A stretch of DNA of 64,000 nt, taken from assembly GCA_035489015.1 (NCBI GenBank), contig DATHKR010000074.1:52943-116942 (forward strand), in the 5' to 3' direction. This stretch comes from DATFRY01 sp035489015. Lineage in GTDB: Bacteria > Myxococcota_A > Polyangia > Haliangiales > Haliangiaceae. Shown piece after piece: positions 42,178 through 50,951 of this stretch (position 1 is the first letter of the stretch; the number at the start of each line of letters is the position of its first letter). The notes under the pieces are model-generated. The model was not told the origin of the DNA. It saw nothing but the letters and a program-made list of their open reading frames with translations, and ran no database searches. The translations under genes were made by a program, and so were the position numbers.

Positions 42178-42924
42178 ATGCGGTACGCCCTCGTGCTCGG
42201 GGCCGCGGCGCTGGCCGTCATCGCCCTGACCCAGATCGGCTCGACGCCGGCCACGCGACCGGCGCCCGCGCCGCCGGTCGCGGCCGCCGCCAAGGTGATG
42301 CCGGTGCGGCCGCGGCTGCCACCGCGCCCCGGCGACGCGCCGCCGCCGGCGATGGACGAGCCGATCCTCCCCACCGCGACCCCCGAGCAGCGGGCAGACA
42401 TCGCAGAGCGGGCGCGCGGCGCGGCGCGCCCCGGCATGACCGCCTTCCGCGCCTTCTCCGATCTGTACGTGGACGGCAACCTCGACCTGGCCCGGCGCCA
42501 GGCCGAGAGCGAGGGGCTGACCCTGGACCAGGTTCGCGACCTGACCAGCTTCGGCCTGATGGTGCTCGCCACTCAGCGCGTCTCGGACGTGGAGGAGATC
42601 GTCGGCCGCTCGCTGACCGAGGAGCAGCGCGAGACGCTCTCGGCGCTGATGATCTCGGCGAACGGCGAGTTCAAGGAGAAGCTGCGCGCGCTGGTCGCCG
42701 CCGGCGCGAGCGAGGCGGAGCGCTGGAAGCTCATCCGCTCGACCCAGAGCGAGTACCTGATCGACTTCTACGCCGCGACCGGCATGAACGACGACCTGCT
42801 CGACGATCTCCTCGCCGGCAACCTCAACCTGCCCGGCGCCCCGGCCTCGACCCAGCCGCCGGAAGGCCCGGTCCCGCCGGCGTCGCCGGTCGACACCGAT
42901 CTCCACCCCGAGCGCCCGAGATAG
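42178..42924 (+). CDS. Hypothetical membrane-anchored helical protein
   Basis: 248 residues. An N-terminal helix (MRYALVLGAAALAVIALTQI) without a lipobox suggests an anchor or uncleaved signal; a Pro/Ala linker follows, then about 140 residues predicted helical (TPEQRADIAERARGAARPGM, LTEEQRETLSALMISANGEF, WKLIRSTQSEYLIDFYAATG) and a Pro-rich end. Paired with the Cys-rich secreted protein by a three-base gap. Function unknown; a secretion helper for that protein would fit the pairing. Confidence 0.65.
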   Translation: MRYALVLGAAALAVIALTQIGSTPATRPAPAPPVAAAAKVMPVRPRLPPRPGDAPPPAMDEPILPTATPEQRADIAERARGAARPGMTAFRAFSDLYVDGNLDLARRQAESEGLTLDQVRDLTSFGLMVLATQRVSDVEEIVGRSLTEEQRETLSALMISANGEFKEKLRALVAAGASEAERWKLIRSTQSEYLIDFYAATGMNDDLLDDLLAGNLNLPGAPASTQPPEGPVPPASPVDTDLHPERPR

Positions 42925-43151
42925 CCCGGCGCCGGGCGGCCAGCGCAGCCGCCTCGTGGCTCCTGCGGTAGCCGGCGGCCAGCCCGGGAGGCGGCGCCAG
43001 GCACAGTTTTCTGTCCTCCGGTGAGGTCGAAAGGCCGCGCAGGTGAGGGTCGTGCCCCCGAGTGGCGCGAAAGAGACCGCAAAATGCGGGAAAGGGCTGC
43101 ATGGCTCACGGCGCCATTGCGAGGCGTGGTCTGTGCATGCAGAGTGTGGCC

Positions 43152-45014
43152 ATGCGATGTACCGGTTCGTTCGCGCTCCCCTTTGTCCTCGCCCTCGCGG
43201 CGGCTCTCGGCGGTGCGGGGTGCGGCGGCGACGACGATGATGATGATGGCGACGTCGGCGGTCAGCCCGACGCCTCCTCCGACGGGGCCGATGTGGACGC
43301 GGCGGTCGATGCCGGCATCGACGCCGGCGCGATTCCGCTGTTCCGCAACCCGGTCGACATGCCCGACGAGGCGCTCGGCACCGCGGTGCTCCAGCAGTTC
43401 GGCGCGCCGGTCGACGGGGCGCAGACCAACTGCAACACCTGCCACGGAATGACCCAGGAGAACCTCCGCTTCTGGAGCGTGCTGAGCGAGCGGGCGCTGA
43501 GCCAGTGCCTGACCGATCTGGCGCCGACCGACGCCGAGACCGCTCGCACGATGATCGACTGTCTGCGCGCCGATCCGACCGATGCCGGATCGGTGTTCCG
43601 CCCCGAGAAGCTCGGCATCTACGCGACCGGCGCGCACCTGCCGTGGTTCCGCTACCTGTTCGACCTGGCCTACGGCGGCGACGGAGCGGCCATGCACCAG
43701 GAGTTCGTCGATCAGATCGACATGCCGCGCAACGACCTGGGCTCGATCGATCAGCGCGAGTTCGACATCATCGCCGAGTACTACGCGCGTCACCTGCCGC
43801 AGCTGGCCCAGCTCCTGCCCAACCCGCCCGACCCGGAGGGCTGCGTGCTCGACGTGTCCGAGGGCGTGGCGGACCACGTGCTCGAGATGGAGACGTCCGG
43901 CTGGCGCGCGGTCAACGCCGACAACGGCCTGCTCATGTTCGGCTGCGGCGGCGCCGAGACGGCGCGCGACTGCCTGACCGCCGAGCCGCGAGTGGAGGAG
44001 TGGGAGGCGCTGCCCGGCATCGTCGTTCGAAGCCTCAGCACCGTGGACTACCAGTCGTCGTACTGGACCCGCAGCTCGGCCGACGGGCGGTTCGTGGCGC
44101 ACGGGGTCCAGGCCGGGCTGGGCGCCAGCGCGGCCTTCGTCGACCTCCAGACCGACAAGGTCATCACGGCCGATGCGCTCTACGACCCGGGCTTCTTCCC
44201 CGACAACTCCGGCTTCGCCTTCCAGCCGCCCGCGCACTTCTGCCCGCAGGCGGTGCTGACCGCCGGACCCGACACGGTCGACTTCACCGAGCCGGGCTGC
44301 ACCACCGTCGGCCAGGTGGGGCTGTACCAGCACGTCGGCGCGGCCCTGGGCGGCGGCGACTACTGGACGGTGGACAGCCAGTTCGTCAGCGACAATGGCG
44401 GCCACTCGGCCACCCTGGGAGATCCGAGCGCCGGCTTCGACTCGGGGGAGCGGTCCAGCCTGACCCCGATGATCTTCAACGGTCGCACGTACGATCCGGG
44501 CCCGTCGATCAGCGTCGACACGCCGAACGAGGGCGACACCGTGATCTCGCCGTCGGCGCGGCTCCTCATCACGCGGGTGCGCGGCGCGAGCAGCCAGCAG
44601 TCCGGCTTCAACCTGCGCCGGGTCGACGCCACGCCGACGCCGGGCGGCTACGAGATCGAGGTGCCGCGCATCGCCCGCTACTGCGTGAACGGCGGCAAGC
44701 CCGGCTTCTCGTACGACGAGCGCTGGATCTCCTATCATCACTACGTGGACGAGTCGGACGCGGTCGACCTCGGCTTCGACGGGCCCGACGACCCCGGGTT
44801 CGCGGCGTACCTCTCGCAGGGCGCGTCCAACATCTACGTGATGGACCTCCTGACCGGACAGACGACCCGGGTGACCAGCATGGCGCCGGGCGAGTACGCG
44901 CTCTACCCGCACTTCCGCTCGGACGGCTGGATCTACTTCCTGGTCCGGCAGACGCCGTCCGGGTCGGGCGAGACGATCGCCGCGACCGACGCGGCCCTCG
45001 TGCTCGAGAACTGA
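43152..45014 (+). CDS. Haem-c lipoprotein with beta-propeller
   Basis: 620 residues from the ATG at 43152 (MRCTGSFALPFVLALAAALG), lipobox ending GAGC, mature start CGGDDDDDDGD. A cytochrome-c-like module has CNTCH (94-98) in AQTNCNTCHGMTQENLRFWS. The rest is propeller-like (YWTRSSADGRFVAHGVQAGL, SYDERWISYHHYVDESDAVD, ITRVRGASSQQSGFNLRRVD) as in TolB/PD40 proteins. Stop and next start share a base (TGATG), so the two cytochrome lipoproteins are coupled. Role: extracytoplasmic redox, substrate unknown. Confidence 0.78.
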   Translation: MRCTGSFALPFVLALAAALGGAGCGGDDDDDDGDVGGQPDASSDGADVDAAVDAGIDAGAIPLFRNPVDMPDEALGTAVLQQFGAPVDGAQTNCNTCHGMTQENLRFWSVLSERALSQCLTDLAPTDAETARTMIDCLRADPTDAGSVFRPEKLGIYATGAHLPWFRYLFDLAYGGDGAAMHQEFVDQIDMPRNDLGSIDQREFDIIAEYYARHLPQLAQLLPNPPDPEGCVLDVSEGVADHVLEMETSGWRAVNADNGLLMFGCGGAETARDCLTAEPRVEEWEALPGIVVRSLSTVDYQSSYWTRSSADGRFVAHGVQAGLGASAAFVDLQTDKVITADALYDPGFFPDNSGFAFQPPAHFCPQAVLTAGPDTVDFTEPGCTTVGQVGLYQHVGAALGGGDYWTVDSQFVSDNGGHSATLGDPSAGFDSGERSSLTPMIFNGRTYDPGPSISVDTPNEGDTVISPSARLLITRVRGASSQQSGFNLRRVDATPTPGGYEIEVPRIARYCVNGGKPGFSYDERWISYHHYVDESDAVDLGFDGPDDPGFAAYLSQGASNIYVMDLLTGQTTRVTSMAPGEYALYPHFRSDGWIYFLVRQTPSGSGETIAATDAALVLEN

Positions 45015-46765
45015 TGGCGCGCGCGCGCCAGGCCACGGGATGGGCGAGGGCGGTGGCCCTGGTCTGTGCCGGCCTGGCGGCGTGCTCCGGCGAGCCTGGC
45101 TCGCCCGTTCCGCCCGGCGACGATGACGGGGCCGACGACGGCCCGCCGCCGGCCGAGTGCGAGGTCGGCCGATCCAGCGCCGCGCTCGGCCTGCCCGACC
45201 GCGCCATCGTCGGACCGGCCGACGGCTATCCGGCCGACGGCGCGCTGCGCGGACGCGAGGTCGAGCTGCGCGGCTCGGTGCAGGCCCGGCGCGAGGCGGC
45301 CTGGCAGGTGGTCGCGCGCGTGCTGGCCCCGGTGGCGCCGGCCGAGCAGCTGCCCGCCGATCTGCCGGCCGCGCTGCCGCGCTTCCAGACCTGGTACGGG
45401 CGGGACGACTTCCAGCGCATGTTCCACCGCCTGTACGCCGACCTGGGGCCCGACGGCCGGCGCGCGCGCGCGCCGCTCGCCGCCGCGGCGATCGACGACG
45501 CGCTCGGCTGGAACGCGATCGCGGTGCACGAGTCGGAGAGCTGGCCGATCGAGCGCTACGACGCGTACGTGGCGGCGATCGGCGACGCGGCCGAGGTGAG
45601 CGGCATCGGCGGCATCGCGCGGGTCAGCTACAGCCCGGGCGCGCTGCGCCACCTCCTGACCAGCTACGCCGAGGAGCTGCCGTGCGTGTACGGCGACGCG
45701 CCGCCCCCGTTCAGCGACGGCGCGGCGCCGGCCACCCGCGTGCTCACCCGCCAGGCGATCGAGATCGGCGCGTGCGAGCGGCGCGAGCTGGGCCCGTTCT
45801 TCGTCGCCGAGGGCGAGGAGCTGCGCGCCACCGCCGAGGGCGACGGGGTCGCTTCGATCCGCCTCCTGGCCGGTCCGGCCGAGGACCGCCGCGAGGAGTG
45901 CGCCGCCGGCGCGGGCGAGCCGTGCCGCGCGAGCGGGCCGGGGCCGGTCTCGATCGAGATCGCGGCCGGCGATCCCGGCGGAGGCGCGGTGGTCTCGGTC
46001 GAGCTGGGCGAGGCGCAGCCGGTCGAGGCCGCGTGCCTGGCCGGCCCGTATCCGATCGACGCGGCGGTGGTGAAGGCGGACTGGCGGCGGGCCGACTTCG
46101 GCGCGCTCCTCCCGGTCCACGAGACGTCGGAGAGCGCGCTGCACGGGCGCCTGGCGGTCGGGTCGGATCAGGACTGGGCCGACGGAGAGGCGACCGCGGA
46201 CCCCGGCCCCGACCAGATCTACTCGGCCACGCTGCCCAACGGACAGCACTACCGGCTGGCCGCGCTCCACATCATGACCAGGGAGCTCGACCACTGGATG
46301 TGGGTGACCCTGTGGTGGTCACCCGACCCGGACACCGATTTCGGCGCCGATCGCCCGGCTGCGATCACCGAGCTGGGCGGACCCTGGAGCCACTACAAGA
46401 TGACCGCGGTGACCTGGTTCCGCGAGGAGGACCCCGATCCGGCCGCGGCGTACCGCGAGTCGGCTCCGTCGCTGGCCGGCGCGCTGTCGGCCGCCGATGG
46501 CGGCGACGCGGCCGCGTCGTGGGGGTCGAATCCCTACCTCGAGCTCGGCGCGGGCAACGCGGCGACCAACTGCATCGGCTGCCACCAGCACGGCGGGACC
46601 GGGCTCCTGCCCGAGGTGATCCTCGACGATCCGCGGTTTCCGGACCGCGGCCGCATCCAGGTGCGCAACAACTTCGCCACCGACTACTCGTGGAGCGTCG
46701 ACGGCGGTGACCGGCTGGGCCGGGTCGTCGCCGACGAGGTCGAGTACTACGACTCGTACGAGTAG
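45014..46765 (+). CDS. Haem-c lipoprotein, partner of the upstream cytochrome
   Basis: 583 residues. Lipobox LVCAGLAAC, then a Gly/Asp/Pro linker. A large alpha/beta region of unknown type precedes a single CIGCHQHGG haem site (520-524) in GNAATNCIGCHQHGGTG, with a long loop after it. One haem and an aromatic-rich segment before it (HWMWVTLWWSPDPDTDF) suggest an enzyme rather than a simple electron carrier. Coupled to the upstream gene; the pair may form one complex. Confidence 0.75.
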   Translation: MARARQATGWARAVALVCAGLAACSGEPGSPVPPGDDDGADDGPPPAECEVGRSSAALGLPDRAIVGPADGYPADGALRGREVELRGSVQARREAAWQVVARVLAPVAPAEQLPADLPAALPRFQTWYGRDDFQRMFHRLYADLGPDGRRARAPLAAAAIDDALGWNAIAVHESESWPIERYDAYVAAIGDAAEVSGIGGIARVSYSPGALRHLLTSYAEELPCVYGDAPPPFSDGAAPATRVLTRQAIEIGACERRELGPFFVAEGEELRATAEGDGVASIRLLAGPAEDRREECAAGAGEPCRASGPGPVSIEIAAGDPGGGAVVSVELGEAQPVEAACLAGPYPIDAAVVKADWRRADFGALLPVHETSESALHGRLAVGSDQDWADGEATADPGPDQIYSATLPNGQHYRLAALHIMTRELDHWMWVTLWWSPDPDTDFGADRPAAITELGGPWSHYKMTAVTWFREEDPDPAAAYRESAPSLAGALSAADGGDAAASWGSNPYLELGAGNAATNCIGCHQHGGTGLLPEVILDDPRFPDRGRIQVRNNFATDYSWSVDGGDRLGRVVADEVEYYDSYE

Positions 46766-46844
46766 CCCCGCTCGCGGACTTCTCCTGGCGCCCCCCGCGA
46801 TGTGGTGTCACGATCACGCCCGGACAGCGATCCAGGAGACATCC

Positions 46845-47060
46845 ATGCTGAAGAAGATCGTCACCACCGCCATCGCCGGCGCGTTCGCCGCCGTCCTCGC
46901 CGCCCCCGTCGCCATGGCCTGCCCGGGCCACGAGTCGACCGTGGCCAAGAAGGAGAAGAGCGACTCGACCAGGACCGCCGACAAGGCCAAGGCCAAGAAG
47001 GCCCCCGCCAAGCCGGACAAGGTGAAGGTCACGACCAAGAAGGTCGTCAGCAAGGGCTGA
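46845..47060 (+). CDS. Small Lys-rich secreted peptide
   Basis: 71 residues; CCAGGAGA precedes the ATG with ideal spacing. A signal peptide (MLKKIVTTAIAGAFAAVLAA...AMA) is followed by CPGHESTVAKKEKSDST and a 40-residue tail of Lys, Ala, Pro and Thr. A single Cys one residue after the predicted cleavage site and the CPGHE motif stand out. No family recognised; a histone-H1-like tail, a cell-surface polycation or a metal-binding peptide are possibilities. Confidence 0.7.
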   Translation: MLKKIVTTAIAGAFAAVLAAPVAMACPGHESTVAKKEKSDSTRTADKAKAKKAPAKPDKVKVTTKKVVSKG

Positions 47061-47177
47061 CCCTCGGCGCCAGCCCGCCCGCCGCGCCCACTCCAGCTTC
47101 TGCCGCTCGCGTCGGCCTCGAGGGGGCGAGCAGCTCGGCGCGGAGATCGCCGCGGGTCGGCGCGCCGATCCGAACGG

Positions 47178-48656
47178 TCATCGCGCCGGGGTCAGCGCGG
47201 CGGCCGGCGCCCAGTGGGCGTGGGTGCCGCTCGAGATGCGCGCGGGCAGGCGCAGCCGCGCGATCGGGCCGCTCGCCACGTCGCTGGCGTCGAACACCCA
47301 GCACTCGGATCGATCGCTCGGCATGTCGGTCACCAGGGTGACCAGGTAGCCGTCGTCCTCGGCGGTCGAGCCGGCCCGCGGCACCACCGGCGATTCGCTG
47401 GCGAACACGCCGTCGGGGAAGGCGTAGCGCTCTTGCCCGCCGCCGACCAGATCGAAGCGGACGATGCCGTCGAACAGGAACCAGCCGGGCGGCGAGGTCA
47501 TCGCGTAGGCGTAGCGATGGGCCCGGCCGGCCCGCATCGGGTGGATGGTCGGGAACTCGCTGAAGCGGTCGTCGAGGAACGACTCGCGCGCGCTGCCGGT
47601 GGCCAGGTCGAGGCGCCACCGGTGCGGCCGCGTGCCGAGCTCGCTGGTGTCGGTCATCTGCTGGAGCGCGCCCCACGGGCCGGCGTCGGGCCGCGGCCGC
47701 GGCTGCGGGCAGGCCTGATGGAACCCGTCGAGCACGATCTCGTCGCCGTCCTCGTACGCGTTGATCCAGTGCAGCACGTAGGTCGGCGAGATCTCGAACC
47801 AGCGGATCGGCTCGGGGCCGCCACGGCGCGGGACGACCGCCACGCGGCTGGGCACGTCCTCGAAGAAGCGCGGCCGGTAGACGCCGCGGGCCAGCAGCGC
47901 CGGATCCCAGAACAGCGAGAAATCGAACAGGAGCGCGTACCGCTCGGTGAAGGCCATGTCGTGGGGCAGGCGCGGTCCGGGCAGCGGGACCGGCACGTAG
48001 TGGGCGAGCTGACCGTCGGCGCTCACCACCCCGTAGTGCATGTACGGCGCCTCGGTGCCGTAGTTGAAGAACAGCAGCTCGCCGGTGTGCGGGTCGAGCT
48101 TGGGGTGGGCCGAGATCCCCAGGTCCGACGGGAACCGGCCGCTCCAGCTGGCGCGGCCGCGATCGGCCAGGGTGACCGGGTCGAGCTGGTAGGCGTCGCC
48201 GCACTGGTAGAAGGTGGTGAGCGCCAGCCCGTTGTGCACCACGATGTCGGTGCTGGACGCGTCCTTCATCCGGGTGCGCGCGCCCCAGCCGTCGCGCTTC
48301 GAGCTGGCCGGCGACTCGATGATGCCGGCCCACAGCGGCTCGCCGGCCTCGAGCTCGGCGGCCAGCCCGACGGTGCGGACGAACCGGTTGCGGTAGTCGG
48401 CGCGGCCGGCGCGGAAGTGGACCGCGTGCACCATGCCGTCGCCGTCGAACGGGTGATAGCGGCCGATCGCCGGCAGGAGCGGATTCTCGGTGTTGCGCAG
48501 GTACACGTCGTCGAGGTCGTCGGGCAGCTCGCCGTCGACGTCGAGGTCGGTGGCGTCGTACTCGACCAGGCTCGGCGTCCACGGGCCGGTCCGGTACGGG
48601 TGATCGTCGCCCGGCGGCAGGCGGCTCTCGAAGCGCTGGTGCACGCTGACCTTCAT
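47178..48656 (-). CDS. Carotenoid cleavage oxygenase family protein
   Basis: 492 residues. Four iron-binding His are recognisable in family context: ISAHPKLDP (184), LPHDMAFTERYALLF (232), LHWINAYEDGDEIVLDG (296) and SGTHAHWAP (479 or 481). GDGMVHAVHF and YLRNTENPLLP at the front are also typical. These enzymes cleave carotenoid or apocarotenoid double bonds with O2. No carotenoid biosynthesis gene is nearby, so the substrate is open. Confidence 0.93.
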   Translation of the reverse strand: MKVSVHQRFESRLPPGDDHPYRTGPWTPSLVEYDATDLDVDGELPDDLDDVYLRNTENPLLPAIGRYHPFDGDGMVHAVHFRAGRADYRNRFVRTVGLAAELEAGEPLWAGIIESPASSKRDGWGARTRMKDASSTDIVVHNGLALTTFYQCGDAYQLDPVTLADRGRASWSGRFPSDLGISAHPKLDPHTGELLFFNYGTEAPYMHYGVVSADGQLAHYVPVPLPGPRLPHDMAFTERYALLFDFSLFWDPALLARGVYRPRFFEDVPSRVAVVPRRGGPEPIRWFEISPTYVLHWINAYEDGDEIVLDGFHQACPQPRPRPDAGPWGALQQMTDTSELGTRPHRWRLDLATGSARESFLDDRFSEFPTIHPMRAGRAHRYAYAMTSPPGWFLFDGIVRFDLVGGGQERYAFPDGVFASESPVVPRAGSTAEDDGYLVTLVTDMPSDRSECWVFDASDVASGPIARLRLPARISSGTHAHWAPAAALTPAR

Positions 48657-48675
48657 GGCGTCTCCCGCTCCGGCG

Positions 48676-49728
48676 TCACAGGCACCGGTCCAGCTCGGTC
48701 AAGAAGAGGTCGTTCTCGCCCGCGGTGCCGATCGTGACCCGGAGAAAGCCGGCCAGGCCGGGCAGGCCGCCCAGGTCGCGCACGCGCACCCCGGCCCCGG
48801 CCAGCTGGCGCCAGACCTCGCCGGCGCGCGGGCCGACCTCGAAGGCCAGAAAATTGGCCCGGCCGTCCAGCGGGCTCAGGCCGCGGTGGGCCAGCGCCGC
48901 GCCGACCCGCTCGCGCTCGCCGCGCACCATGGCGGCGGCCGCGGCCACGTGCGGGCGGATGTCCGCGTAGCGCTCGGCGCACAGGAGCTGCCACGCGTCG
49001 AGGTGGTACGGCGCGGTGTACAGCCGCTCGATCGCGGCGATCGCGTCCGGGTGGGCGATGGCGCAGCCGACATGGACGCCGGCCAGCATCGACTTCGACA
49101 GCGAGCGGGCCAGGAACAGGTTGGGCGCGCGGTCCAGCCGGGCCGCCGCGGTCCAGCCGCTGATCTCGAAGTAGGCCTCGTCGACCAGGACCAGGCGGCG
49201 CGGCTCGGCCAGCGCGGCGTCGAGCACCGCATCGGACACCACCCCGCCGGTCGGGTTGTTGGGCGAGACCAGCGCGACGAGATCGGCCGGCTCCGCGGCG
49301 ACCCGCTCGGCGTCGAGCAGGCGGTCGATGTCGCGGCCGAGCACGACCGGGCTCGCCTGCGTATGGGTGCGGCGCGCGGCGGTCGCGATGTACGGGTAGG
49401 TCGGCTCGAACCAGCGTGCGCGCCGGCCGGGCCCGCCGGCGACCAGGAACGCGGCCTCGATCGCCTGATCGGCGCCGACGGTGAGCGCGAGCGCCTCCGG
49501 CGCCACCTCGAAGGCGGCGGCCAGCGCCGCCCTGGCCCGCGAGTAATCGACCGGCTGCACGTAGCGGTTCCACGCGCGCGCGGCCAGCTCGGCGGCGAGC
49601 TCGCGCTTGAGCTCGTCGGGCAGGTCGACCGGCGACTCGTTCTGATCGAGCTTGGCCCGGTGGGCCAGCTGGCTGACCTGGAACGGGTAGCCGGCCGGGA
49701 GGTCGGAGCGCAGGCAGGCCAGGCTCAC
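48676..49728 (-). CDS. Histidinol-phosphate-aminotransferase-like PLP enzyme
   Basis: 350 residues from a GTG that overlaps the stop of the DUF938 gene (GTGA). Fold-type I features: KLDQNESPVDLP, VSPNNPTGGVVS, LVLVDEAYFEI and the PLP-Lys loop FLARSLSKSMLAGVHVG. It is closest in pattern to HisC but is not next to his genes; related enzymes act on aromatic amino acids or phosphonates. With a methyltransferase and a thioesterase in the same coupled unit, a small-molecule pathway rather than histidine synthesis is possible. Confidence 0.85.
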   Translation of the reverse strand: MSLACLRSDLPAGYPFQVSQLAHRAKLDQNESPVDLPDELKRELAAELAARAWNRYVQPVDYSRARAALAAAFEVAPEALALTVGADQAIEAAFLVAGGPGRRARWFEPTYPYIATAARRTHTQASPVVLGRDIDRLLDAERVAAEPADLVALVSPNNPTGGVVSDAVLDAALAEPRRLVLVDEAYFEISGWTAAARLDRAPNLFLARSLSKSMLAGVHVGCAIAHPDAIAAIERLYTAPYHLDAWQLLCAERYADIRPHVAAAAAMVRGERERVGAALAHRGLSPLDGRANFLAFEVGPRAGEVWRQLAGAGVRVRDLGGLPGLAGFLRVTIGTAGENDLFLTELDRCL

Positions 49729-50339
49729 GCGCCCTCCCCGGCGAAGACCAGCGAGTGGTTGTTGGCCGGCATCGGCACGGTCTCGACCAGGCGCAGCCCG
49801 ACCGCGCCGGCGGCGGCCTCGAGGTCGCGCACGTCGCGCACGCCCCACGCCGGATCGCTCGCGCGCAGCGACGCGTCGAAGGACTCGTTGGTCGGCGCGG
49901 TGAAGCGACCGTCGAACCGGTAGGGGCCGTAGGTGACCAGGCGCCCGCCGGGACCGAGCAGGTGGGCGGCGCCGCGCATCAGGCCGAGCGCGGCCGACCA
50001 CGGCGCGACGTGGAGCAGGTTGATGCAGAGGATCGCGTCGGCCGCGGCGACCGGCCACGCCGCCGGCGGGTCCTCGACGTCGAGCCGGAGCGGCGCGCGC
50101 AGGTTGGCCAGCCCGGCCTCCTCCACCCAGGCGGCGATGCTGGCCAGCGCGTCGGGATCGACGTCGGTCGGCTGCCACACCAGGCCAGGCAGCGCGCGCG
50201 CCATGCCGGCGGCGTGCTGGCCGGTGCCGCTCGCCACCTCGAGCACCAGGCCACGCGCGGGCAGGACTCGCTCGAGCACCGCGCGGATCGGCTCGGCGTT
50301 GCGCTCGGCGGCGGGGGCCCGGCGCGCGCCGATCACCAT
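49725..50339 (-). CDS. DUF938-family SAM-dependent methyltransferase-like protein
   Basis: 204 residues. APAAERNAEPIRAVLERVLP and LVLEVASGTGQHAAGMARAL (motif I), then LVWQPTDVDPDALASIAAWV and PYRFDGRFTAPTNESFDASL are all classic DUF938. It overlaps the thioesterase end by seven bases upstream and the aminotransferase start by four downstream, so the three genes are one translational unit. Substrate unknown. Confidence 0.88.
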   Translation of the reverse strand: MVIGARRAPAAERNAEPIRAVLERVLPARGLVLEVASGTGQHAAGMARALPGLVWQPTDVDPDALASIAAWVEEAGLANLRAPLRLDVEDPPAAWPVAAADAILCINLLHVAPWSAALGLMRGAAHLLGPGGRLVTYGPYRFDGRFTAPTNESFDASLRASDPAWGVRDVRDLEAAAGAVGLRLVETVPMPANNHSLVFAGEGA

Positions 50340-50788
50340 CGGCCGTACGCCGGGTGGCCCTCGCGCACCGCGACGAACGTGCCGCGGCAGCTCGCCGTCA
50401 CCACGCCGGCGGCCTCCAGGGTGGCCTCGACCACGACCCGGTCGCCGGTGGTCTCGACCGCGCGGGCGCGCAGCTCGATCGCGCCGACCGGGGTCGGACG
50501 GCGCAGCTTGACGTGGAAGTCGGCGGTCACCATCGAGGGGGCGGCGGCGAGGCCGCGCGTCTCCATGAGGTGATGGATGGCGGCCCAGCTGCTGTGGCAG
50601 TCGAGCAGGGCGCCGCAGATGCCGCCGTTCAGGGCCCCCTCGAATGCCTGGTAGCGCGGCTGTCCGGTCCACGCGCACACGACCTCGTCGCCGCGAGGAA
50701 TGCTGCGGATCCGCAGCCCTTCCGGGTTGGCCGGCCCGCAGCCGAAACAGCGACCTTGCGGGGCGAAGCGCTCCTGCAGGCTCTCCAT
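50333..50788 (-). CDS. Hotdog-fold thioesterase (PaaI-like)
   Basis: 151 residues. CFGCGPANPEGLRIR is the classic start of a thioesterase subfamily; GGICGALLDCHSSWAAIHHL is the hotdog active-site helix (usually HGGxxxxxxD), and VTADFHVKLRRPTPVG is the long central strand. These enzymes hydrolyse small acyl-CoA thioesters. First gene of the three-gene unit; GAGG twelve bases upstream of the ATG. Confidence 0.85.
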   Translation of the reverse strand: MESLQERFAPQGRCFGCGPANPEGLRIRSIPRGDEVVCAWTGQPRYQAFEGALNGGICGALLDCHSSWAAIHHLMETRGLAAAPSMVTADFHVKLRRPTPVGAIELRARAVETTGDRVVVEATLEAAGVVTASCRGTFVAVREGHPAYGRW

Positions 50789-50951
50789 GGTCCCATCCTC
50801 GCTCGAAATCGCGCGCCAGGCGGTCCTCGGGCGGCGGAGACTTTCCGAGGGCGGCCGCGATGTCGCCTCGGTTTTTCGAGGTGGCGTCGCCGTTCGCCTC
50901 CGTGATCTCGCGCGGATGGGCGTGGCATCGAGCTTGCTCGGATGCCACCCG

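Noticed and set aside
48676..49728. Calling the aminotransferase hisC
   Set aside because: No histidine genes nearby, and this subgroup contains enzymes with other substrates. The symbol was left empty.
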